Assembly: GCA_009838515.1 (NCBI GenBank)
Contig: VXRL01000054.1
Span: 1-54,296, forward strand
Origin: Terriglobia bacterium
GTDB lineage: Bacteria; Acidobacteriota; Terriglobia; Bryobacterales; UBA6623
DNA: 54,296 nt
Reading direction: 5' to 3'
The notes beneath the pieces are model-generated. The model did not search any database and was not told the DNA's origin. It saw only the letters and a list, made by a program, of their open reading frames with translations. Numbering within the stretch: the stretch's first letter is position 1; every line of letters starts with the position of its first letter. This document shows, piece after piece, positions 44,673 to 52,361 of this stretch. The translations under genes and the position numbers were made by a program.

Positions 44673-45140
44673 ATGAACGAAGCGCACATGAAACGGGCGG
44701 TGGAGCTGTCCAGCAGAGGCGTGAAGCTGGGCCACGGCGGGCCGTTCGGTGCCGTGATCGTCCGCGACGGCGCGGTTGTCGGCGAAGGCTGGAACGAGGT
44801 GCTGCGCTCGAAGGACCCCACGGCCCATGCGGAGATCGTGGCGATCAGGAACGCCTGCCGCAAGTTGGGGACGTACGACCTGACGGGCTGCGAGATCTAC
44901 TCCAGTTGCGAGCCGTGCCCGATGTGCCTGGGCGCGATCTACTGGTCGCGCATCGGCAGGGTCTACTTTTCGGTCAACCGGCACGATGCCGCCGGCATCG
45001 AGTTCCGTGACGAATTGATCTACGAGGAGCTGGCGAAGCCGATCAAGGAGCGCGGGCTCCCCATGGTGCATGTCCCTTGCGAGGGGGCGCTCGATGTCTT
45101 CGACACTTGGACGAATCTGGCGCGGGATAGCACCTACTGA
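44673..45140 (+). CDS. guaD: Guanine deaminase (cytidine-deaminase fold)
   Basis: Converts guanine to xanthine in purine salvage or catabolism in the cytoplasm. The 155-aa protein has the zinc-deaminase motifs HAEIVAIRNA (zinc His and catalytic Glu) and SCEPCPMCLGAIYW (two zinc Cys). I call guanine deaminase rather than tRNA adenosine deaminase because the flanks resemble the Bacillus GuaD pattern: MNEAHMKRAVELSSRGVK at the start, DPTAHAE, and the C-terminal domain-swap tail FDTWTNLARDSTY. ATG 44673 is chosen by that similarity; no strong Shine-Dalgarno is visible. It is transcribed divergently from the XRE-ImmA/PIN pair. A nucleobase permease at 52358-54115 could supply substrate. Confidence 0.85.
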   Translation: MNEAHMKRAVELSSRGVKLGHGGPFGAVIVRDGAVVGEGWNEVLRSKDPTAHAEIVAIRNACRKLGTYDLTGCEIYSSCEPCPMCLGAIYWSRIGRVYFSVNRHDAAGIEFRDELIYEELAKPIKERGLPMVHVPCEGALDVFDTWTNLARDSTY

Positions 45141-45569
45141 GCTCGGGAGCTGGACGTCCATTGGCCACTGGTCACAGTCCACAGGACCTTGGTCCGACCC
45201 CAGCCCGCAAGCTCTCATTGAGGTTCACCAAGTCCCGAAACACCGAGGCCGGTTTGCTGATTTCTCCAGCGCTGCGTAGTCTGACCAACTCTCAGAACGG
45301 ATCCTTCGGAGCGGTTGGCTAATCCCTTCGGTGCGGGCGTTTCGTCCGCCCATTCGTTCCCAGACCGCTCCAAACCAAGACGCGAATGATCTCAAGGGCC
45401 TAAATCTGCCCATTCTTACGAACTAACTGCAGAGATCCGGCCCACCGTGCGCTGGGAGCGTTCTAGCATGAGGGCGACCCGAACGGCCCGGTTGCAACTG
45501 AGGGGTCGGTGGGTGCCAGCTGAGCGGTGCCCGCAAGCGGCCGGGATGCCAAGAAAGGAGGCAAACCGC
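45141..45569 (+). other. Intergenic region upstream of the TonB receptor
   Basis: 429 bp between guaD and the TonB-dependent receptor. I looked for a cobalamin or other riboswitch and for sigma-70 boxes and found nothing convincing. A short minus-strand frame (45225-45413) has no recognisable domain. The only clear signal is the receptor's ribosome-binding site AGGAGG at 45556-45561. Confidence 0.4.
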
Positions 45570-48500
45570 ATGGCACTATCGAGCTTTCGCACTGTCTCGG
45601 CATTCGTGGCCGGGCTCTTCCTTGTCGTGGCGATCACGTCTGCGCAGACCGACACCGCCACCATTACCGGCATCGTGACTGACAGCTCGGGGGCAGCCGT
45701 CCCCGGAGCTTCCGTCCAAGCGATCAACCAGGCTAATGGCCTCGAGTACACCGCTGAGAGCAACTCGACAGGCAACTACGTCATCACCGCCTTGCCTATC
45801 GGGACGTATGACCTGACAGCGACGAGCGAGGGGTTCCAGACCCTGCTCCGGCCGAACGTCACGCTCAGTGCCGGTACGCGCGCTCGCGTGGACGTGGAGC
45901 TCCAGGTTGGCTCCGTCACCGAGACCGTCGAGGTCACCGCAGAACTGCCGCTGCTGGAATCGGAGACGTCCAGCTTGGGGCAGGCGATCGAGAACACCAC
46001 GATCACCCAGATGCCCCTAAATGGCAGGAACTACCAGGAGCTCGCGGTTCTGACGGCCGGAGTCCTCCCTAGCCGTCGGCAGAACTTCGTCGAGGACGCC
46101 TTCAGCGTTAACGGCGCGGGATTCGACCAGAACGTCTTCACGCTCGACGGTGCGGACAACAACAACTACTTCAGCGGCGTCGTGGTGGCATCCAACCAGG
46201 CCGTGAAGCCCTCGATCGACGCCATCCAGGAATTCAAGATGGAGACTCACAACTACGGCGCGGAGTTCGGCCGCGGAGGTGGTGCCATCGTCCAAGTGAC
46301 CACGAAGTCCGGGACCAACGACATCCACGGGACGGCGTTCGAGTTTCTCCGTAACGAGGTACTTGATGCCAACAACTTCTTCAACAGCGGGCGCCCGAAA
46401 CCCCCGTTCCGGCAGAACCAATACGGAGCGACCTTCGGCGGCCCGCTCGTCAAAGACCGGATGTTCTATTTCGGCAGCTACGAGGGCACGAGGATCCGGG
46501 AGAAGCTAACGCGGCTCAGCATCATCCCAACGCCCGAGCAAGTAAGTGGCGACTTCTCGGGAATGGCTCAGATCTACGATCCAGCTTCGCAAGCGGACGA
46601 CGGGACACGGACCCGGTTCGAGAATGACGTCCTGCCTGCAAACCGCATTGACCCGGTATCGGCGAGGATTGTCGGATTGTATCCGGAGCCGAATCGGGGC
46701 GGCCGGCAGAACTACCTCTTTAACCCGTCGCGTAATCGGGACGACGACAAAGTCGACTCTCGCTTTGACTGGCGTGCCGCCACGAACCACACGATCTTTG
46801 TTCGCTTCAGCTACCTGAACTTCGACCGCCTCGAGCCAGGGAATCTCCCGCTTCCGGCAAGCGGAGGCAACACCGCCACCCGATTTTCCCGGGCCAGGAC
46901 GGGGGTCGTGAACTGGACCGCAGTGCTGGGCGGCAGCATGGTCAACGAGCTCCGAGTTGCCTACAATCGGCTGGTCGGCGGCATCGACACTCCGACACAG
47001 ACGCAGCTCTGGAAAGAGTTTGGTTTCAAGGGACTGTTCGACCGCGAAGACATCAACGGCCTGCCCGACTTCCGGCCCTCCGGCTATCGAACCATCGGCG
47101 ACCGCAACTTCGCTCCTGACCCCAGGAAGCAGGATGTGCGTCAGATTGTCGAGAGTTTCTCGATGACCAAGGGCAGCCACTCCCTCAAGATGGGTGTCAA
47201 CGTCCGCAATTTCGTGCGCTGGTCGGGCATCACGAACTTTGCGCGGGGGCGGTTCTTCTTCAACAACCAGTTCACACGCGCGGTCGCGGGAGTCCGCGGC
47301 GGGGGAGACGGCCTCGCTGACAGTCTGCTCGGCCTGACGAGCAACATGCGGTTCAGCACTCCCCTGAACGTTAGACGCCACGCCTACGCCTACGAGACCT
47401 ACATTCAGGACAACTGGAAGGTGACGCCGAAGCTGAGCTTGAACATCGGACTGAGGTACGAGTACCAGTCCCCGTACGTGGAACAGAACGATCGTGCGAT
47501 GAACTTCATCATCGACCCTGAGGATTCGCGTTTCGGGACATTGATCCCGACCGGCAGTGGCGTGGAGGGCAGGTCGTTCCGCAAGCGCGATCTCAATGAC
47601 TGGGGCCCGAGGGTGGGGCTGGCCTATCAGGTGACTCCGAAGACCGTCATCAGGGCGGGGTACGGCGTGTTTTACGTCGCGACCTTCAGGTTGCCCGTGC
47701 TGGCTGATCCCACAGCTAATCCTCCCTTCTACCTGCAGAATGACATCCCCACCCAAGCGGCGAGCTCGACTTCGAGGGTCGTCATCCAGGACGGAGTTCC
47801 GTCCGACGCGCTGAATCCGGATGTGATCGCCGGTCGTTCTCTCGTGGGGGTCTGGCCGTTTGCCTTCCCGAACGGCACGACGAATCAATGGAACTTCAAC
47901 ATCCAGCAGACCCTGCCCGGCAACTCGCTAGTCTCCTTCGCCTACGTGGGGTCCAACACCGTGCGCACCGAGAGTGGCGCGAATCTGAACCAGCCGGAGC
48001 CGGGACCCGGACCGAACAATCCTCGGCGTTGGTTCCCTCAATTCGCGAACATCAATACGAACCCTGCGGTGGGCGGGGCGAACTACCAAGGACTTGAGGC
48101 AAAGTTCGAGCGGCGCTTCGGCGGAGGATTCTCCGTTCTGAGTGGATTCACTTGGAGCAAGAACTTGGCCAAGCAGCTGGGGCAGAGGACCAGCTACTGG
48201 CACTTGGCCCCGGAGAAAACCATCTCGCGCCAGCACATGCCGCAGCGCTTCTTTTACGCCGGCGTGTGGGATCTACCGTTCGGAAGCGGCCGCAAGTTCG
48301 CCAAGCAAGGCGCTCTCGCCAAGATCATCGGCGGATGGCAGGTCTCTCCGATCTTTGAGGCGCAGCGCGGCCTGCCGCTCACCCCCGGAGTCGCTGGCAA
48401 CCCTGCCAACACGACAGGGGGCCAGCGTCCGAACCGGATCAGGGACGGCAACCTCCCTCGTAGCGAGAGGACGCCTGAGCGGTGGTTCGACGTCGGGGCG

Positions 48501-48776
48501 TTCGAAGTACCCGCCCGTTTCACGTTCGGAGACTCGGCGGCCTGGATCATCGAGGGTCCGGGCCTGGTCAACCTTGACGTGATGGTCTCCCGGACCTTCG
48601 ATATGACCGAACGGGTCTCGCTCGACTTCCGGACCGAATTCTTCAACCTGTTCAACGAACCCCACTTCAACTTCCCGAATGGCACGATCAACCGGCCAGC
48701 CGGCGGCCGGATCTCGTCCACGATGGAGTGCTGCCCGGCCCGCCAGATCCAGTTTGGGATGAAGCTTATCTTCTGA
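45570..48776 (+). CDS. TonB-dependent receptor with N-terminal carboxypeptidase-regulatory domain
   Basis: Outer-membrane transporter of the Oar-like type abundant in Acidobacteriota, 1068 aa. ATG 45570 is supported by AGGAGG 8 nt upstream and by a Sec signal (about 1-25, ending AITSAQ). A carboxypeptidase-regulatory-like beta-sandwich (about 28-112: ITGIVTDSSGAAVPGASV ... LPIGTYDLTATSEGFQ) is followed by the plug (about 118-290: PLNGRNYQELAVLTAG, VNGAGFDQNVFTLDGAD, VTTKSGTNDIHGTAFEF). A long beta-barrel ends in Phe (KLIF), as needed for outer-membrane insertion. There is no SusD-like partner. The ligand is probably an oligosaccharide or other large molecule, but nothing in the sequence identifies it. 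Confidence 0.95.
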   Translation: MALSSFRTVSAFVAGLFLVVAITSAQTDTATITGIVTDSSGAAVPGASVQAINQANGLEYTAESNSTGNYVITALPIGTYDLTATSEGFQTLLRPNVTLSAGTRARVDVELQVGSVTETVEVTAELPLLESETSSLGQAIENTTITQMPLNGRNYQELAVLTAGVLPSRRQNFVEDAFSVNGAGFDQNVFTLDGADNNNYFSGVVVASNQAVKPSIDAIQEFKMETHNYGAEFGRGGGAIVQVTTKSGTNDIHGTAFEFLRNEVLDANNFFNSGRPKPPFRQNQYGATFGGPLVKDRMFYFGSYEGTRIREKLTRLSIIPTPEQVSGDFSGMAQIYDPASQADDGTRTRFENDVLPANRIDPVSARIVGLYPEPNRGGRQNYLFNPSRNRDDDKVDSRFDWRAATNHTIFVRFSYLNFDRLEPGNLPLPASGGNTATRFSRARTGVVNWTAVLGGSMVNELRVAYNRLVGGIDTPTQTQLWKEFGFKGLFDREDINGLPDFRPSGYRTIGDRNFAPDPRKQDVRQIVESFSMTKGSHSLKMGVNVRNFVRWSGITNFARGRFFFNNQFTRAVAGVRGGGDGLADSLLGLTSNMRFSTPLNVRRHAYAYETYIQDNWKVTPKLSLNIGLRYEYQSPYVEQNDRAMNFIIDPEDSRFGTLIPTGSGVEGRSFRKRDLNDWGPRVGLAYQVTPKTVIRAGYGVFYVATFRLPVLADPTANPPFYLQNDIPTQAASSTSRVVIQDGVPSDALNPDVIAGRSLVGVWPFAFPNGTTNQWNFNIQQTLPGNSLVSFAYVGSNTVRTESGANLNQPEPGPGPNNPRRWFPQFANINTNPAVGGANYQGLEAKFERRFGGGFSVLSGFTWSKNLAKQLGQRTSYWHLAPEKTISRQHMPQRFFYAGVWDLPFGSGRKFAKQGALAKIIGGWQVSPIFEAQRGLPLTPGVAGNPANTTGGQRPNRIRDGNLPRSERTPERWFDVGAFEVPARFTFGDSAAWIIEGPGLVNLDVMVSRTFDMTERVSLDFRTEFFNLFNEPHFNFPNGTINRPAGGRISSTMECCPARQIQFGMKLIF

Positions 48777-48780
48777 CCGG

Positions 48781-48810
48781 CGGCCGGTTGCTGTCAGCGG
48801 CGACCGGCCG
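48781..48810. terminator. Inverted repeat at the convergent ends of the TonB receptor and TPR genes
   Basis: CGGCCGGT (48781-48788) and ACCGGCCG (48803-48810), a perfect 8-bp stem just past the receptor stop and overlapping the last codons of the TPR gene. There is no U-tract on either strand, so it is at best a weak bidirectional transcript end. Confidence 0.35.
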
Positions 48811-50269
48811 CTTCCAACGCTCGGAGATCTTCCTCGAGGTTGCGAGCCAGTTCCGATTGGCCCATCCCGTTCGCGAGTTCGAGCGCGCGCCGAAGATACT
48901 CGACGGACTTGCGCGGCTCGTCGATACGCAGGTACGCGTCGGCCAGGCCGTACAGGTACGTTGGCGTCCGCTCGTCCACTGGCTCCAGCGTCCGCAGCAA
49001 GTGCTGGATCGCCTCCTCGATGCGGTCATTGCGAATCAGGTCCCTCGCAAGTTCGAAATTCGCCGGACGGTTGGCTGGGTCGTACTGCACCGCGAGGCGG
49101 TAGTGCTCAAGCGCCTCCGTGTGTCTCCCTAACTGTTCGAGGACCCACGCCAGGTCGGCATGCGCTCCGCCGGCGTGAGGGTTGATCTCCAACGCGCGAC
49201 GGAAACTCGCGGCTGCCTCCTCGAGCCTGTCGTGCTGAGCCATCAGAGTGCCCCAGTTGACATGCAGTTCCTCGGAGTCAGGTGCCAGCGCCAGGGCGCG
49301 GTCGTAGTGGCGGGAGGCGTCTTTAAGGCGCTCTAGTTTCCCGTACACGGCGACTAGGTTGATGTGCGGCTGGGCGTAGCGGGCGTCAGCCTCCGCCGCC
49401 CGTCCGTAAGCCTGTACTGCCTCCGCCAACAGGCCTTCGCTTTCCAATCGGAGCCCTTCCTGCAAGTACTTCTGCCTGTCCCTCCGCAGGTTGCGGAGAG
49501 CCGCAACGAGGGGATCGTTGATCGGTGGTTGCTGGCGGACCCCGCCCGCCATCTCCAGTTGCTGTTTGGCATCGCTCGCCCGTCCCAGAGATTGGTACAG
49601 CATCGCCAGACTGTACCGGACTGCACCGGCTTCCGGTGCCAGGTCGACCGCCCGCAGAAAGGACCGCAGGGCTGCGTCCGAGTCTCCGGTAGAATCCCGC
49701 GCCCGTCCTAGGCCGTAGTGCGCCGCGGCACTGGACGGGTCCAGTTCGATGGCCTGCTCAAAGGCCCTCTGGCTTTCGGCCGGACGGCCGTCGCTGAGGA
49801 GCGACTCGCCTAGCCAAGTGCGCGCCGCCACAGAGTCTGGCTTGATCGCAGCCGCCCTGCGGAAGTGCTCCGCTGCTTGTGAATGCTGCCCCAACTCCGC
49901 AAGGACCAGCCCAAGGTAATGCTGCCACCGCCCTTCGTTCGGTGCCAGGGTGGCTGCCCGGCGGTATGCTGCAGCGGCCCCCTCGCGCAGTTCGTAGGCG
50001 TGCAAGGCCATCGCCAATGCGCCGTTTGCCTCGCTATCGCGCGGGTTTCTGATCGCATGATCCTGTGCAGGTTCCAGCGTCGCCCGCGCTCCAGGAGACA
50101 TCGCGTCCAAGCGGAACGAGGGTAGGGGCGGGAGGGCTTCGGGTGTGTCCGGAGTTCCTTGGCAGGACGCAAATACCGATGCCACTGCCGCCAGTGTCCG
50201 GAGCCAGCTTGCGAACTTCAGTGTCCCGATTCTGGTCCTCGTGGGCACCTTGTAATTGTGCAGTTCCAT
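48794..50269 (-). CDS. TPR-repeat lipoprotein
   Basis: 491-aa protein made almost entirely of tetratricopeptide repeats (about 11-12 helical-pair units from residue 75 to the end), for example AHYGLGRARDSTGDSDAALR and AHADLAWVLEQLGRHTEALE. ATG 50269 puts a hydrophobic signal ahead of Cys36 in the VFASC lipobox, so it is a predicted lipoprotein, likely periplasmic or surface facing. TPR scaffolds bind partner proteins; the partner is unknown. The longer frame to 50362 places extra residues before the signal and is rejected. It is convergent with the TonB receptor; a functional link is possible but not shown. Confidence 0.87.
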   Translation of the reverse strand: MELHNYKVPTRTRIGTLKFASWLRTLAAVASVFASCQGTPDTPEALPPLPSFRLDAMSPGARATLEPAQDHAIRNPRDSEANGALAMALHAYELREGAAAAYRRAATLAPNEGRWQHYLGLVLAELGQHSQAAEHFRRAAAIKPDSVAARTWLGESLLSDGRPAESQRAFEQAIELDPSSAAAHYGLGRARDSTGDSDAALRSFLRAVDLAPEAGAVRYSLAMLYQSLGRASDAKQQLEMAGGVRQQPPINDPLVAALRNLRRDRQKYLQEGLRLESEGLLAEAVQAYGRAAEADARYAQPHINLVAVYGKLERLKDASRHYDRALALAPDSEELHVNWGTLMAQHDRLEEAAASFRRALEINPHAGGAHADLAWVLEQLGRHTEALEHYRLAVQYDPANRPANFELARDLIRNDRIEEAIQHLLRTLEPVDERTPTYLYGLADAYLRIDEPRKSVEYLRRALELANGMGQSELARNLEEDLRALEAAGRR

Positions 50270-50348
50270 CGGACCGCGACAGGCCAAGAGTTCAGCCGGA
50301 CGCGTTGGCACCGGCGCCCAGAATAGCAGCGACAGGGGGACTCGCTGA

Positions 50349-50500
50349 AGATCGAGCCACATCTACTACCCTGACGCCAGCGAGATCGTCGACATCTACC
50401 ACGCCCGCGAGCACGTCTGGGCACTGGGCCGCCAGCTGTTCCCTCTGGACCGCCAGCGGCGGCGCTGGGTGCGCCGGCAAGAGAAGCAACTCGCCGAGGG
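50349..50500 (+). pseudogene. Transposase fragment, ISKra4-like relic
   Basis: After an in-frame stop at 50346-50348, the frame reads about 45 residues that match the catalytic-core region of ISKra4-family transposases from memory: EIVDIYHAREHVW, followed by a W-V-x-x-Q-E-K-Q-L-A-E-G segment. The similarity then ends abruptly. No start, terminal repeats or remaining transposase sequence are present. The rest of the 50270-50627 gap holds nothing I recognise. Assignment rests on the DIYHAREH core and is moderately sure. Confidence 0.6.
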
Positions 50501-50627
50501 GCTGTCTAGCAGGGGCGGCTGGAATCTGGCTTGGCCGTATTCGTCTTCCGTACATGCAGCGCAGCCTGTTGCATCCGTAGAGATTCAAGTTTCCGGCCAG
50601 CGCCGAAACGCTCCTTGCCGGCCGGGG

Positions 50628-50699
50628 TTGACAGCTGCCACAATACTCTGTACTCTAGAGTAACTCTGTAAAACAGAGTACCTCAATAATCCAGAGTTA
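50628..50699 (+). promoter_or_regulatory. Promoter with a dense array of ACTCT/AGAGT operator half-sites
   Basis: TTGACA (50628-50633), a 17-bp spacer and TACTCT (50651-50656). The -10 is the left half of the perfect palindrome TACTCTAGAGTA (50651-50662). It is followed by a second palindrome, ACTCTGT-AAA-ACAGAGT (50663-50679). Single half-sites flank these at 50644-50650 (TACTCTG) and near 50692-50698 (CAGAGTT). The ribosome-binding site AAGGAGG (50699-50705) follows directly. The layout implies tight repression, probably by the winged-helix protein at 51264-51593. Confidence 0.7.
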
Positions 50700-50710
50700 A
50701 GGAGGACTCG

Positions 50711-51280
50711 ATGACCGAAAACACTCAACTCAAGGAAGACATGGCGTTTGTTCGTGCCGCGGCCGAACGATCGGAGGCGCGATCCGTTCCTGCGATCTAT
50801 CTCTTGTGGGCGTTGCTTGGGGGCGTTGGCTTTGTGCTGGTCGACTTTGTCGACGACTATTCGTGGATCGGCACCTACTGGCTCTTTGCAGGGCCCATCG
50901 GATTCGTGCTCTCGGTTTGGCTCGGGATGCGCGCGAGTCGTAGCGCCGGGGTTCGGGATCGCCAGACAGGTGTACGCCATAGCCTTCACTGGCTGTCATT
51001 CATGACTGCAGGTCTGCTTGGACTTGCCCTCGTCAGTGCAGGGCATCTGACGTGGGCTGGGTTCGGGTCCCTGTGGGTCCTGCTGCTCGGGCTGACCTAC
51101 TTCCACGGGGGCCTCTATATCGAGCGCCGGATGATGCCTATCGGCGTGCTGATGGGGGCCGCGTACCTGGTCACGGTCTGGGTTCCCGGCTTTGGCTGGA
51201 CTACTGCGGGTGTCGTGCTCGCCATCGCGCTTGTGACCGGAGCCTTGCTCGGAGCACCGAAGCGTGAAACGGCCAGCTGA
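50711..51280 (+). CDS. Hypothetical integral membrane protein, partner of a winged-helix regulator
   Basis: 189 aa with about five to six transmembrane helices (for example IYLLWALLGGVGFVLVDFV, WLFAGPIGFVLSVWLGM, FGSLWVLLLGLTYFHGGLYI) and a short charged N-terminus (ENTQLKEDMAFVRAAAERSE). No family is recognised beyond a general resemblance to small membrane proteins co-encoded with HTH regulators. The strong ribosome-binding site AAGGAGG at 5 nt fixes the ATG. The gene overlaps the downstream regulator by 17 nt and lies directly behind the operator array, so it is the likely target of autoregulation. Confidence 0.75.
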   Translation: MTENTQLKEDMAFVRAAAERSEARSVPAIYLLWALLGGVGFVLVDFVDDYSWIGTYWLFAGPIGFVLSVWLGMRASRSAGVRDRQTGVRHSLHWLSFMTAGLLGLALVSAGHLTWAGFGSLWVLLLGLTYFHGGLYIERRMMPIGVLMGAAYLVTVWVPGFGWTTAGVVLAIALVTGALLGAPKRETAS

Positions 51281-51593
51281 TCCCGAAGTGCCTGCTCTTG
51301 ACGAGCTTGACCTCCTCAACGGCGTCCTCGAGCACCGCGTCCGGCTGGCGGCGTGCGTCCTGCTCTCTAGGCACGACGCGATGTCTTTCACCGGCCTCAA
51401 ACAGGTGCTTGGCGAGACGGACGGCAGTCTCGGCGCGCATCTCCGCAAGCTCGAGAAGTCCGGCTACTTGGCAGTGGAGAAGACCTACCGCGATCGGCGG
51501 CCTGTAACTTGGTACCGGCTCAGCGAGAGCGGTCGGGCCAGCCTCAAGCGGCACCTCTCAGTACTGACGAGGCTGATCGATCAAGCGGCATAG
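51264..51593 (+). CDS. Winged-helix transcriptional regulator (ArsR/MarR-like, HTH_34 type)
   Basis: 109-residue DNA-binding protein. Helix LDLLNGVLEHRVRLAACVLL is followed by the recognition-helix region FTGLKQVLGETDGSLGAHLRKLEKSGYL and the beta-wing VEKTYRDRRPVTWYRLSESG, as in the winged-helix family that typically represses its own small operon. The GTG at 51264 has GGAG 9 nt upstream and lies inside the preceding membrane-protein gene. The palindromes at 50651-50679 are its expected binding sites. No metal- or ligand-binding cysteines are visible, so the inducer is unknown. Confidence 0.88.
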   Translation: MKRPADPEVPALDELDLLNGVLEHRVRLAACVLLSRHDAMSFTGLKQVLGETDGSLGAHLRKLEKSGYLAVEKTYRDRRPVTWYRLSESGRASLKRHLSVLTRLIDQAA

Positions 51594-51797
51594 CTGCGAC
51601 CAATCTCACGCTCCGGATCATGTGAGTTCGCAGTTTCCCCGAGTGCGGATCGACCGTCAGTGCCGGTGCGGTGGCGTCCCGCTTGGGTTGAGCCTGGACG
51701 GCTCGCGCTGACCCAAAGCGACACAACTGACCCGCATCCTTGCCTTCGGACTCATCCTTGCCGATGGTCGCCAACGGCAATCAGTCAACCGCGTGGG

Positions 51798-52361
51798 TCA
51801 GGACCGGCGCGAGCACACGATGGTTTCGACCTGCGATAGGGTGTCCTCCAATGTGCACCCGGACGTGTCCACGATATGTGCGGTCGTCCATGGCTCATAG
51901 CTTCGGTCCAGAACCTGCTGCCAAGTCGGAACTACGAGGCCGGGGACATCGCTGACGCGTGACTCGACCCGCTGGCGATGCTGGCGCTTGTCGCTGCAGA
52001 TAACCTCGATCTCCACGAGATCTATCGCTAGATGCGCCGCGGTCGCGTGCCAGTAGCTGCGAGTAATCGCTATCGGATTGACCGAGTCGACGATGACGCT
52101 GTGGCCGATGCGCAGATTGTCCTCGGCGAGATCGCGAGCTGCAAGATATCCCTCTGGTCCCGACACCTTGAGGTCCGCGTTGCGCATCGCCTGCTCAATC
52201 GTGTCGATGCGCAGATGGACCGCCCCGATCCTCCGGGCCAGGGATGTCGCGATGGTCGACTTCCCGACGCCCGGCAAACCGCCCAGTGCAATCAGCATCA
52301 CGCGACCCCGGGGGCTGCTCCCGTCGGTCACCTCCAGTCCGGAGCTTCGAACGGTGCTCAC
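51798..52361 (-). CDS. AAA_33-type P-loop kinase-like protein
   Basis: 187-aa NTP-binding protein of the zeta-toxin/adenylate-kinase-like AAA_33 group. The Walker A motif is GGLPGVGKST (residues 27-36). A Walker-B-like Asp is in HSVIVDSVN, and CSDKRQHRQRVESR resembles a lid with arginines. The phosphate acceptor is unknown; such proteins phosphorylate small molecules such as sugars, nucleosides or gluconate. The ATG overlaps the stop of the upstream nucleobase permease by 4 nt (ATGA), which strongly supports co-translation and a link to the imported compound. An internal ATG at 52298 would give a shorter protein starting just before the P-loop. Confidence 0.82.
   Translation of the reverse strand: MSTVRSSGLEVTDGSSPRGRVMLIALGGLPGVGKSTIATSLARRIGAVHLRIDTIEQAMRNADLKVSGPEGYLAARDLAEDNLRIGHSVIVDSVNPIAITRSYWHATAAHLAIDLVEIEVICSDKRQHRQRVESRVSDVPGLVVPTWQQVLDRSYEPWTTAHIVDTSGCTLEDTLSQVETIVCSRRS

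Noticed and set aside
45225..45413. Short 62-codon minus-strand frame
   Set aside because: No recognisable domain, start signal or conserved neighbour; may be chance.
45141..45569. Possible cobalamin or other riboswitch before the TonB receptor
   Set aside because: A GCCACTGG word looked suggestive, but I could not find the B12-box or supporting stems.
51594..51797. Minus-strand frame with a VDPHSGKLRTHMI-like peptide, possibly an old mobile-element remnant
   Set aside because: I could not match it to any family and the frame overlaps the regulator gene.
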